Positions 23,876-34,699 of a stretch of DNA of 64,000 nt are shown here, piece after piece. Under the pieces are notes generated by a model, which made no database searches, was not told the DNA's origin, and was given only the letters and a program-made list of their open reading frames with translations. This DNA comes from Aquanectria penicillioides. Lineage: Eukaryota > Ascomycota > Sordariomycetes > Hypocreales > Nectriaceae. The position numbers and the translations under genes were made by a program. The number at the start of each line of letters is the position of its first letter. The first letter of the stretch is position 1. The stretch lies in assembly GCA_003415625.1 (NCBI GenBank), contig PYIU01000002.1, positions 1,116,001 to 1,180,000 on the forward strand, given 5' to 3'.

Positions 23876-24419
23876 AGCCAAGGCTCTCGCGCGTGATTTT
23901 GGAGTGTCGAGCAGTGGAAGAAATTTGAAAAAAGTTGCATCTCTTGTTGTTTGGGTTTCTAATTCGCGATTCAGTTACAACCACGGTGAAGGAGGCGGAA
24001 TCGGCCCTGTAAACCCGGACGTGTACGAGCCCTGTGAGAGGCAACTTAGATGGGAGGAAGCGATGAACAATGGCGTCTCATAGAAAGAGACAAGGTGAAA
24101 GAAGGATGCGCCGACACAATGGTTAGAGAAAGATACCATGATACCATGCATCGGTGGGAGGGCGGCTTGGGTTCTCTTTGTGCATGCATCTTGGATAAAA
24201 TACCAGCATTTGCGGCTTTGGACAATTGACTTTTCTTGCATTGAACCCTCGAGGCCTGCCTCTATTTACCCCCGAGTGCGCGCCTTTCCGCCTTTGAATG
24301 TCCATTGTTTGTTTGTAGATGAGTGTTAGATGAATGCTTGTGTGTAACCTACGGAGCCGGCGCTTGAGGTGAAGACTGAATGTGGTGGGGTTCATATCGT
24401 CATCCCGCATAGATCAAGT
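23876..24419. other. intergenic between convergent genes
   Basis: This is the shared 3' region of the carrier and twinfilin genes, which converge. No further gene is seen. Confidence 0.5.
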
Positions 24420-25533
24420 CTATTTGCGACCAGGTCGCTTCGGCCGGCTGAAGCCCTGTCTGGCAGCCACCTTGGGATGCAGATCCTCCAAGACTGACTG
24501 CTCTGTAATCTCGTTCGGCTCCTCCACCTCGAATCGCTTCTCAATATTTAGTCCGGCTGTGCTTCCCGCCACCTCCAAAACCGCCCGCTTCATGAGTGGA
24601 TACAACATTCTGTTCTTGATAGCCTTTGTTCCAGGAGTCACGGGACACGTGTAGAAGAAGAGGACAGGGCTCTGTTCGACGCCGTTGTGCATGTGGGTGA
24701 ATCGGAAGAGTGTGAAGCGGGGTTCGGTCGTTGAAATGACCTGTGACAACTCCGAGATGGTGCTGGGTGTCGGCGATTCGGGAACTAGTTCCACAGCCTC
24801 TGTGTCCGGGTTGATTTTCTAGCTTCAGTGTTAGCAGCCTAGCATTGTGTCATAGATTTGGTTTGGAGCGACCCACCAGCATCGTTACCACACGTCCTCC
24901 CTCCTCTCCAATTTCCTTCATTGCGGCAATAGCCTTCTCCTCGACGGGCATCGCCAGGCTCTTGCTGAGATGAATCTCCCTCGTTCCGGTGCCGGATCCA
25001 GCTTCCTGCTCAGCTCTCTTGACTTCGCCGAGCGTCTGCTCCTCTTGGGTCAGGGGTGCATCAAGTTTGGTGTGAGCATCGTGTTTCGCAAAGCCCTTGG
25101 CGGTGAGTTCCTCGGCCATTGTTACGAAGATCGTTTCCCGGAAATGCTCGGAGCCAAGCTCTCGAACAAACGTCAAGCGGGTAGATGCGAAAAGCATCTT
25201 CTGTCGTACAGGAGCCTCATCGGGGACGTAGGTGATGGCGAGGAACTTCGGGACTGAGTCGTATCGGCGGAGAATGATGTAGAGAGCGGCGTTAGGCTTG
25301 ACGTGAGACTGGAGGCTCGCGAGGTTATCGTTGAATGACGAGGAGGTGGAGGCAATGGTAGCGATGGGGACAAGGGACTCGCGCTCAATTGTCGCAACAA
25401 GCCCAAATGTATCACTCGAGCCCAACAACGAGTTGAACTCAGCTTGGAGCTCCTCGGAAGCTGCAGTTGCTTAGCTGTCGAGTTCCTAAACACTGAGGGG
25501 GAGGGATATTGTACCAGAGATGCCGGACTGCAT
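24420..25533 (-). CDS. TWF1: twinfilin (two ADF-homology domains)
   Basis: Exons 25533-25515, 25460-24877 and 24818-24420 give 333 aa, the usual twinfilin length. The protein binds and sequesters ADP-actin monomers and caps barbed ends in cortical actin. The first ADF-H domain opens MQSGISASEELQAEF and carries APVRQKMLFASTR near its actin-binding helix. The second begins near IHLSKSLAMPVEEKAIAAM and contains QSPVLFFYTCPV and KNRMLYPLMKR. The basic tail (RQGFSRPKRPGRK) matches the phosphoinositide and capping-protein binding tail known in the family. The first exon is only 19 nt; it was chosen because it supplies the conserved start and keeps phase. Confidence 0.93.
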
Positions 25534-26163
25534 TGTGTCTGAGTGCCTCAGCTGTCACGAATGCGTCAGGTAAATGGTAGCTTCAGCCTCCACTCGTTGA
25601 TTTGAAGATGGCTTGGATGATGCTGACCCGGAGGCTAATGTTGATGTTTGATGTAAGTACATACCCCGCCACTGCCTCCGAGTCGTTTCGTATAGCTCCT
25701 GGTGGGTCCTTCTCCTGAGCCATGACGTGAGCTTACCCTATAGGAAGCTACCCGAGTACCTGGGAAAAAAACAGATTTTATGGGCTTCAATAGAATTGAG
25801 TAGCGATAGCCTCCCGTAATCGCGAGGAGTATGGGTCATATACTTTCAAGGCACAATTAAAGGTATGTATCCAATGTAACTACATTGCCATGTTAGTCAC
25901 TAAAATACGCACTGCGGATACGTTGGCGGAGGAAAGGACTTGGGGTGTTTCGTCAAGTAACTACCTATGTTTAGAACCATTTAATGATACGAATAGAGCT
26001 CCATCTCGCACTTGCGCTCAGGTCACACTGTGACAAGCCAGCCCGGTATCATCCCCCAAAACTGAATCAAATTTTTTAACCGCCCTTCGAGTTCTAGATG
26101 CCATCCCCCAATCAGGGCGTCGGCCAATATGATGTGTAAGTGAGTGAGCATGTCTTTCGAGAT
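25534..26163. other. intergenic, twinfilin promoter
   Basis: Upstream DNA of twinfilin and 3' region of the WSC gene. Nothing else is recognised. Confidence 0.45.
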
Positions 26164-27183
26164 CTAGATGATCATAGCCGCGACAAGGATCAGTCCCCCC
26201 AAAGCTGTCAACATTTGAATCTCAAATTGATTGGAATTGGACATTGTAACCACAGAAGGGACAGGAAACGTTTCCTCCGTATTGGGTGTGGACGAAGGCA
26301 CCATCAACGTGTTATCCACCCATGGAGTAACAGTTGCCGTCATTAGATCCTCAGAATTATTGGGAGAATCTGGCGATTGCCAAGACTCTGCTGAAGAACT
26401 TTTTTCAGAAGAAAAAGGAGAAAAGCCAGACTGGACTGAAATGCCAGCCGCAGAGGCAATTAGAGATGAGGCTATCGGGGCAATTGGAGCAATAAACCCG
26501 GGCGGAAGAATCGAAAAGGGTTGGGGCGATGCTATTGGAACGCCAACTGAGCTTGAGGGTGGTATTGTTGGAGGACTGGGCGCTGTGCTTGCTGGCAGTG
26601 CAGGAACGAGAGAGATTGGACTCCCCATCAGAGACGGACCAGGCAATTCTCGAGTAAACACAGTTCGAGTGGTATGAAGAATTACGGTCCTTGTTTCGAA
26701 GGCAGCTAAAGGTATTGGTGGAAATTCGACATTGTTAGGACCCGGGACATTGCCATGTTGAAACACCACAACAGGATTCATGGTGAATACGTTGGAAATA
26801 TGGGGCACTTCCTTGGGACAGATACCCCCACACATGGGTGAGTCTTGTTCTTCTGAGCAGGGATAGTCGCAAGAATGTTCATCGAGGGAAATGATAGCAT
26901 TCGGATTGTTTCCGCAAAGACATGTGCTGTTGATGAATCAGTCATGTAGGAGGAAATGGAGCAGTGGTGACTAACTTGGGGATACAGCCGCAAACATCTG
27001 GCCCACGCAAGCGGCCTTGCAAACATCTGGGGTCAAATAACCAGGAGGAAATTTGATAGGCTCCTGGAAACCTGATGGATCGATTGAGGCACAGCCCCAG
27101 TAGGCAAAACTGCCACTGCCGTAAGAGACTTGAGACATGACCGCAGCAATGCCAAAGACAGCAATGAGTAGAAAACGAAACAT
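26164..27183 (-). CDS. WSC-domain secreted, probably GPI-anchored protein
   Basis: Exon 1 is 27183-26976, exon 2 26926-26164. A signal peptide (MFRFLLIAVFGIAAVMS) precedes a WSC carbohydrate-binding domain: YWGCASIDPSGF, DVCKAACVGQMFAAVSP, TCLCGNNPNA, then CDYPCSEEQDSPMCGG. A long Pro/Ser/Thr-rich region follows, typically O-glycosylated, and the protein ends in a hydrophobic stretch (MLTALGGLILVAAMII) with no basic tail. That suggests a GPI signal rather than a Wsc-type stress sensor with a cytoplasmic tail. The exon junction is one base out of phase. An extra C in the run at 26978-26981 would give SPNTCLCG and 323 aa, a further candidate homopolymer error. Role: cell-wall surface, glucan binding inferred. 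Confidence 0.82.
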
Positions 27184-28170
27184 TTTGCCTTGGCCGAAAT
27201 GCTGAGGGGCTGATCGAAGACTTGGCTCAAGTAGGAAACGAGTTGATGCGAATTTGGAAGATGCAGGATATAATTCAACAGTACATGGCGAGAGAGTGAC
27301 CGAGTTGGAGCCTATCTGCCTCTATAATGCGCAAGGAAGGAGCAGCAACCGGAAGGAAGGAGGGCATTAGCTACCCACCCACAGGATTGCCTAGGTACCA
27401 ATTGGCCAGAACAGTAAACCTTTAGTCATGAGTGGAGGATGGAAATGCATCTACCTTCCCACGTAGGTAGGTGCCTACTCTGTACCTTAGTGTGTGGTTA
27501 TAAGCACTACTTCCTTGCGCAGGCGATGAGGATGGTGTTGGCGAAGTAAGGATACATCAACGTGTGGGACCAAGGATTCTGCGAAATTCAGGCAACAAAA
27601 TGTATTGATGAATTGTTAAAATATTTGAATATGGAGAAGTCAATCCTTTTCCTTTTGATTTCTCTCTGATTTTAGAAACTCAACCTCATGGGCTGAGAAC
27701 TTTTGGTTCTCCGCCAGCGACGACTTTGAATAAACCAAAAACCCAAGTTACCTGAGCAGATTATAGATCGGTTTAGGGAGGGTTACAAATGAGAAGACGA
27801 ATTAACCTCTCTGTGAGATACAAAGGTGGCGCAATCGGAGAAAAGATGAAAGGGCCCACTTGCCCTCACACCCCTCCATGACCATCTCGAGAGCTTTTTG
27901 TTCTAGTAAGTTATCAACAAGTGATTTCCAGGCTGTGTGGGGTAGTGGAGACTCGGTGACAATCACCGAGGAATTTCAAGGTGAGCCATGGTGAAGCTGA
28001 CCCATAGTCTCTGCCTCAGGCCATAGCACCCAGCGGTGCGCGCACGGACCAGCGCACAGAATCGAGGGTTTGAAAACCCCAATTTAGCGACCCTCCATCA
28101 ATTGCTCAAAACTTCAGACGAGACTCCATCACAACTATCTCTGTCAACCCCGTTGTGCACTACCGTCAAA
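27184..28170. other. divergent promoter region, WSC gene and eS7
   Basis: Nearly 1 kb separates the WSC gene (leftward) from the ribosomal protein gene (rightward). No other gene is seen. A short inverted motif near 28066 is listed separately. Confidence 0.5.
28066..28079. promoter_or_regulatory. GGGTTT-GA-AAACCC palindrome upstream of eS7
   Basis: A 6-bp inverted repeat with a 2-bp spacer lies about 90 bp before the start codon. GGGTTT/AAACCC resembles the telomeric-repeat-like boxes found in many fungal ribosomal protein promoters. Assignment is by position and resemblance only. Confidence 0.35.
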
Positions 28171-29101
28171 ATGAGCGCCCAGGCCCTGAACAAGATCGCC
28201 CCCAACAGCCCTTCGCGGCAGACTCCCTCCGAGCTCGAGCAGAGCATTGCTCAGGCTCTGTACGACCTCGAGACCAACACTGCCGACCTCAAGGTTGCCC
28301 TTCGACCTCTGCAGATCGTCTCTGCCCGCGAGGTGAGAATACCATGAATACTATACGACTAGATCTTCGAAATCCTGTTCCCAAAGCTATTGCGATGGCC
28401 ACCACTTCGCCCCCGACGTGCCACAAATAATCGATTCGAAAGAATTGATATTGAGCATGGTGCGCAAGCGCACCAGTGTCGCCGGGGCGGGCGTGCCAGC
28501 CAGAGTATCATTGACTTCTGTGGAACAGGACGGGAAGCGGTCCAAGGTTTTGTCCTGGAGCTCGCATGCTGACTTTGGGTCTTGAATAGATCGAAGTTGG
28601 CCACGGCAAGAAGGCTATTGTCATCTTTGTCCCCGTCCCTTCCCTGCAGGGCTTCCACCGTGTTCAGCAGCGGTAAGCAAATTTTAGCCCACAAACTACT
28701 TGACAAGACAGCAACCCTAACATCCCGCCTCCAGCCTGACCCGTGAGCTCGAGAAGAAGTTCTCTGACCGCCACGTCCTCATCCTCGCTTCGCGCCGCAT
28801 CCTGCCCCGCCCCAAGCGATCTGCTCGCTCGCGCAACACCCAGAAGCAGAAGCGACCCCGTTCGCGAACCCTCACTGCTGTCCACGACGCTATCCTTGAG
28901 GATCTCACCTACCCCGTTGAGATCGTCGGCAAGCGCATCCGCACCAAGGAGGACGGCAGCAAGACCCTCAAGGTCATCCTCGACGAGAAGGAGCGTGGTG
29001 GTGTTGACTACCGCCTGGACACCTACTCTGAGGTCTACCGCCGCCTCACTGGCCGCAATGTCCACTTCGAGTTCCCCCAGAGCGGCCCAGCTGACTACTA
29101 A
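28171..29101 (+). CDS. RPS7: 40S ribosomal protein eS7
   Basis: Exons 28171-28332, 28590-28672 and 28735-29101 give 203 aa. The protein is a small-subunit component needed for 18S rRNA maturation and translation. Diagnostic stretches are [40 protein letters not shown] and the C-terminal [18 protein letters not shown] with [15 protein letters not shown]. The upstream region has a C/T-rich tract, and the ATG sits in TCAAAATGAG, a strong fungal initiation context. Intron 1 (28333-28589, 257 nt) is several times longer than most introns in this window, as often seen in ribosomal protein genes. The gene converges with dynactin p62; their stops are 263 bp apart. Confidence 0.96.
28458..28475 (+). 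other. perfect hairpin within eS7 intron 1
   Basis: TGGTGC and GCACCA flank GCAAGC, giving a GC-rich stem in the middle of the long first intron. No C/D or H/ACA box set could be recognised, so it is recorded only as structure. Confidence 0.35.
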
Positions 29102-29364
29102 GCTGGGAAATCTGTGACGAATATTTCAGGGCTGGGAGTGCATTTTCACATCGTTGGTTGGTCAAAAATGGGTCTCGGCGTCTATTAAGAGCATAGCTTG
29201 ATAAATGGTACAAGCTGCTTCATGATTTGACAAGACAAGACAACTCGAACACTTCTCGTCCATGACTCGTCCATTATTGGGTATCTTGATCTATGCCGTA
29301 AACGTGCGTGTGTGTGTCTGTCTGCCTGCGTATTTGTGCCATGTCTACTTGAAGAAATGTCTCT

Positions 29365-31109
29365 CTACTTGCGGCTGATGCGGCCAACTCCCAGCACACT
29401 CCAGTATGCCAGTTCCCTCTTTTCTTTGCCCTCCTTGTCCTTGCCCAAGGCAGTTCCCACGTCTTGCTGAGAGTCCACTTCCCACTCCATTCTCACGAAC
29501 ATGGGTATCTCCAAAACGTCTTCATCTTCCTTGAGCGGACCCTTGTCCATTTGACCCCCTTTCCCAGGTATCTGGTTCTCGGGTCGTAGCGACGCTGGTA
29601 CCACTTCCAATATAATGCTTACCCAGTTTCGACCGCGTTCCCAGATCTTGCCGGCCTCGACTTGGCCGTTGCTTTCCTCGCCCTTGCGTCTCCGGTCTCT
29701 CCCGTCATCCTTGAGAGCATCATCCCACATATCCGTGTTGGCGTCCACCTCAAACTGGGGACACAACACTGTGACCTTGCTCGAGAACCTGCCCGGCGTG
29801 GTGTTTGGGGTGGCGAGGGTAACTTTGATGTTGTCGAAGAGAGGATTTTTGAATGTGAGGATGTAGTGGTATGTCTTGAGAGGTTCGAGCGGGAGCTCCA
29901 CGGAAATCTGGGGACGAGATGTCGTTGGCACAGGAGCAGCCGTGGGGGTGAGAGGGCGTATGGTGATGTTGGGGATGTACGATCTGGCCACGAGACGGAT
30001 CTTGAATCGCGTGGATTGCACTTTGTTCTCAGGCTTTGAGATGATGTGCCGACAGACCGAACATCGCTTGGATCGTTTTGTGCGGAGGAGGTAGGGTATG
30101 GGGCGTAGCTGATCCTGAAAACGAACATTGTCCGCCTGCTCTAGGTTTTGCTGTGTCGACGCAGTCTCATCCCAACCAGCTTGCTGTAGTTTCTTGATTG
30201 CTGTATCCTCATCTAGGTCAGCTACTTTTAGACCCTCCTCAGTTGTCAAGGCTTCTCGCATAACATCAGATGGACCTTGTCGCTTCCGATTTGCATGGCC
30301 ATGTCCTGTGTATAGAGACATGATACGGGAGAGAGCCGCAGGGGACGAGAAACCAACACTGTCAAACTGCATACCGCTCAGCGATGCATTGGCGTCGGCG
30401 AGTTGTGTTTGGTAGAAGGATTTGAGGGTCGAGAATTGTAGGTCCGCATCGAGCTGGTCGTCTGGGATCGGAGGTTCTTCTGGATTCTCCTTACGGCGCT
30501 CCTTTAGATCCTTCGTCGTAAGCTTATGTTCGCCGCCATTCTTAATTTTGGCAAGCTGTGCGTGAATACCGCTAGGTCGGTCGAATTCGACGCCAATCTC
30601 GCTCGAGCTCCAGTTGCAGTATTGGCAGAAGAGTGCGTATGAGCCGTGGCTGGGCGGGCCGTCGGCTCCCCCATGACTGGAGTCTTGGGGTGGCGCAAGA
30701 GCGACGGACTGGAGGGGGGCGATGCAGATGGGACACTGGTAACAGCTTCGTGTGCACCTGAGGGAAGGCATAATCGTTAGGACGGAGAAACAGGCCAGAG
30801 GCTTGGTGTTGTTTACCTGTTGCCCTCGCTTCTTAGGTTGCTGCTAGGAACTTCAAAGAGACAGTGTGGACAGTAGTATGTGACAACCTCCTCGTTGACG
30901 CATCGCGGACATCGAATTTGTTGACAGTCTTCGCAGTATAGGAGATATTCTAGCGGATAGAGGCTGTAATTTGATCGAGGGGCACGAGGATCGAAGGTGC
31001 GTTCATCATCCTCGAGAGCTTCCTCGGCGTGTGGGTCCTCTGCGCGATCGAGAGCTGAGATATCGGAGCAAGGGCACTGGATGTACGTGTAGGGGATGAC
31101 GGGCGCCAT
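29365..31109 (-). CDS. ro-2: dynactin subunit p62 (RO-2/dynactin 4)
   Basis: Exons 31109-30817 and 30757-29365 give 561 aa. p62 caps the pointed end of the Arp1 filament in dynactin and is needed for dynein-driven nuclear and vesicle movement along microtubules; Neurospora ro-2 mutants are ropy. The N-terminus (MAPVIPYTYIQCPCSD) leads into a zinc-binding region with repeated CxxC pairs: YCEDCQQIRCPRC, YYCPHCLFEVP and, across the intron, CTRSCYQCPIC. A third pair, KRCSVCRHIISKPE, lies mid-protein. Coiled and beta-rich segments follow to the end (VGRISRK). No anomaly is seen. Confidence 0.93.
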
Positions 31110-34100
31110 CGCAGCGGTGTTGGCCCTGTCCGGAAGCTCGACATTTGAGAGACAAGCTACCCACCCACCTCGAAATATCCAGGGCTAGCTCGGTGTAACC
31201 AAGGTGAGTGTCGGTGAAGGATGGCTGGTCAGGTGACACGGCCCTCTCACCTGTAGGCTCTCCCCGTCAAAGCGCATGCCACATGGGTAAATATTCAAGA
31301 TCAAATGGAAGCATGCCCTGCCCATACCGTGATGCTTCGATGATTTCAGAAATAACGTTACTTGAAGACTCCTTTTGTTAGCCTGTCATAATCTCTGGAA
31401 CCCTATTTTCTGCGATGATTATCATTGACCTCGCATGACCCTCGTGCCTACGAAACCAGTATGACCGACCACATTGACGCATGGCGAGAAGCACAGTGAG
31501 ACCATTGTCAAATCCCAACGAGGCAAAACCCGATTTCTTGAATTCAGATGGCTGGATGAGGCATGAACCGTACTTTACGACAATCACGAATGGTAAAAAC
31601 ATCTCAGATTGAGAGACATTTGGCCAAGAAGGGCCTGGCGGGACTGTAAGTCGTAAGCTGACGAGAATCAGGGCTTGAAGGTCCCCGTGGCTCGGGCAAT
31701 GCTAGACCCCGCCAAAGCCTATTCCGCGGCAAAAGCACACATGCCAGCGTTGAAGCTCGGGAGGCTTGTCTCATGTCCATTTCACCGACTCCATTGCCCT
31801 ATGACCTTAGTAGGAATAGCGACTGCCACTGACCGTTTACGCCGTCCGAGTCGGTGGCGTCCTGAGTGGGGAGAAGCTCGCGAAGTTTGGATGGAGTGCC
31901 TGGTAGATGTTGAATGGGGTTGATTGTGAAACAGGGCCCGCGCGAACCGTCCCTAATTGCTCCATATCACGATATTGATAGGTGAGCCTGGGATAACCCC
32001 GAGAGAACATTTCTGTCAGGCTGAACCCAGTGAAGGTGAAGAAGTGAGGACGGGACTCCCTGGACAACGGACAATGGACAACATGTGTGCTTTGCCCCCA
32101 GACTTGGCGTGATTCGCGAACTGCATCGGACAAAGTCAAATTCGGGCAACAGTAGTATACGAGGAGGAGAAAGAACCGAGCACGCAATAGCTGCGTCACT
32201 TTCGACACACCACCACACATCGGGGCACCTGTCCCCGCGCCCGAGGAATCCGTGCTGATGGATGATGGCTGATAGTGATGGGTGCTGCCGTCTACAGCGC
32301 TTGACACCTGCACGACATTTTGCGGGGCAGTGAATGACTGTTGGGGATTTCATCTCATCTCGTCTAGCTGGGCAACCCAGCAACGAGCAACGGACGACTA
32401 AGTTGCTGGATGACAGAACTCTGACCAGCGGGCGCGTTATTGTCATAACGGACGAGCCGGATGGATCAATAGTTGGTTTCACGGGCAGCGTTCGGGTCGA
32501 GCTAAGTGCTAGCTGTGTTGGCCTAAGCTTGTTCCCCGAGCTCTGGACCACTTGGCTCAAGCCATCCGCCGGGCGACTAAGTTCCCGAGAGAAATTACAA
32601 AATGTTGGTGCGTTGGTTTTTGAATCGGCGTGGTGACTACCACCTCTGCGCTACAATGTGCAGGCAGAGGAGCAGCACGTGGGTCGTACTGTAGTGGCCT
32701 TGGAGAAACTCCGCGCAGATACGACTATTGCTACCTGTGTGTGTCCTGAAGAGGGAGGTTGGATGTCTCTTGGTTACCAGCGACCCATAGCAGTGCAGGA
32801 AGGCTGCATGCAGGTCGGATCCATTGATCCAACGACGATCTCTAAAGAGTCCCAAAGGCCAGGACCGTGGCTGGTGTGTCAAGCGCGTATCCTTGCCAAG
32901 GAGTGGATTCCACCAGTTGGAAGACCCGCCGTACCGGCGATTTGAGCCAGATCTAATGTCACATCACGGCGCAGGCCCTGTTCAGGATGTGTCAATCACA
33001 GCATAGTTTCACAGAGGGAGGTTGAGGGGATTTCGATTAGGATTTGCGGGGGGGCGCAATAAAATTACGACACGCTCGCAGGGAAGTGAGCCAACTGCTG
33101 GCCGAGATGGCATGGTGTTTACGAGCCAAGCCCTTGGAAGAGAAATTCTTTGCCGTCTCCAGTTGGGCATGGCGCTTTTAATCTGTGACTGCGTGGGATG
33201 TTGCAGTAGCCAGCAACAAGGATTTACGCAGACCGTCCGCAGATGATCAGCTGGAAATGCCGAGTTTGGGGTTCACGGCTGCGACTGTTCATGGCCGCCA
33301 GCCTGCCGACCACCGCCACACATCTTGCATGTCGGTACTGGCTATCCGGGTCTAGTACCGGAGTGCAGGATAGAATCGTAAAGGAAAAAGCAATGGGAGG
33401 AAAAAAAAAGCACAGAGTAAGGCAGAAGCACAGCAAGATTCGGAGGCGGCATTGCTCACAATCACGTTCGCATATTTCGGTTTTGTCTTTTTTATTTTTG
33501 TTGTTGACGCCAGAAAGAGTGCACGTAGATGAGGGCATAATCTCGGGGCCCTCTCACTGCACATCCTATAGCCACCTTGGCTACACCCATTTCATGCTGC
33601 TGATGCACCGATCAGCTCACGCACAAAAGGCCAATATTCCCATTGGCACCAATGTCCGGCTTGGCCGATCAAAGCCTCATTGCCAGCGCACCCGCGTCGC
33701 AGCTCTCCTCTTTCAGGCGGTCGGCGAGCCGTGTGCAGGGGTTTAGTCGCCTTGCCCGGCGATGGATGGGTCGCGCTAAGACGGTGGCTTGAGGGCTGTC
33801 TCACAGCTTGTACGTGCGTGGCCCCATCACTGCAACTGATGAATTCCGACCTCCGGGGGTTGTTCTAGCCCGCCCGCCAGTCGCCATGTGCGTTGCTTGA
33901 TTGCTTGGCTTGGCTGGACACAGCCGGGATATGGACTTTGGGCCTGGTAACCATGCGTTTTTGTTGTGCCCGGGGGTCCTCATGGGCTGGGCGGGCTGGA
34001 CGGGACTTGGCTAGGCTGGGTCCTGGATTATTCATTTGAATGGTGTATCCCGTCCCATGGGTATGTACTCCGTACCCGGAATACGCAATATTAGCATGGG

Positions 34101-34699
34101 ATATCCCCGGGAGGCTGTGGCGATCTCGCGTCTCGAGGCCATTCCCCTGTCCTGCATTTTGCCCTGATTCTGCAAGAGGGTCCTGGCCTTAATTACTTTA
34201 CCCATTCCCCTCCCGCGTGAGAAAAAGAGCGAGCTGGCAAAGGCGGCTCTTCGCCCAAGATGCAGAATTCTTCCTCTTCTTGTTGAAAATTGCACCACTC
34301 GTCTGTTCGCCTGACGGGGATGTTGCTGTGACGCCGGGCAGCCTGATCCTGCTCCCTCACCACGTCGATACTCAGGAGGCGACGTGAGTTTCGGAGCTCG
34401 GGCGGCAACCGTGCGGGCCCTTCGACATCAAGCATTGGCATTGGCATTGGCACTGGCACTGGCATTGGCATCGGCATCGGCAACGGCATTGGGCTTGGTC
34501 TGGTACATTTCATCCGTGCCGTACGGATCGCGGCAGTTACGTCGCCTCGCTTCCCTCCCCTCTTAATTCCTTCTTTTATTACTTTGCCCCTGGACTGTAC
34601 CTGTTTGTCGACGACCTCAACCCCCCTTACCGGCCAGACGGGCCATATTGTGGACTTCTCTTTTGAACTCTGGGAATACACCCCTCCTACGCCGACCCA
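31110..34699. other. 3.6-kb intergenic stretch
   Basis: No gene is recognised between the divergent dynactin p62 and DUF8004 genes. Open frames here (for example on the minus strand at 31837-32560) lack domain features. The final 300 bp carry a hexanucleotide repeat and are likely the DUF8004 promoter and leader. Confidence 0.45.
34434..34492. repeat. GGCATT/GGCACT hexanucleotide repeat
   Basis: About nine tandem six-base units (GGCATT, GGCACT, GGCATC) lie some 210 bp before the DUF8004 start codon. The minus strand reads a Met-Pro/Val-Pro repeat in an antisense frame, which is not thought to be coding. Confidence 0.75.

Noticed and set aside
28333..28589. Intronic box C/D or H/ACA snoRNA in eS7
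   Set aside because: No RTGATGA box with paired CTGA and no clear hinge/ACA arrangement found by eye, so not called.
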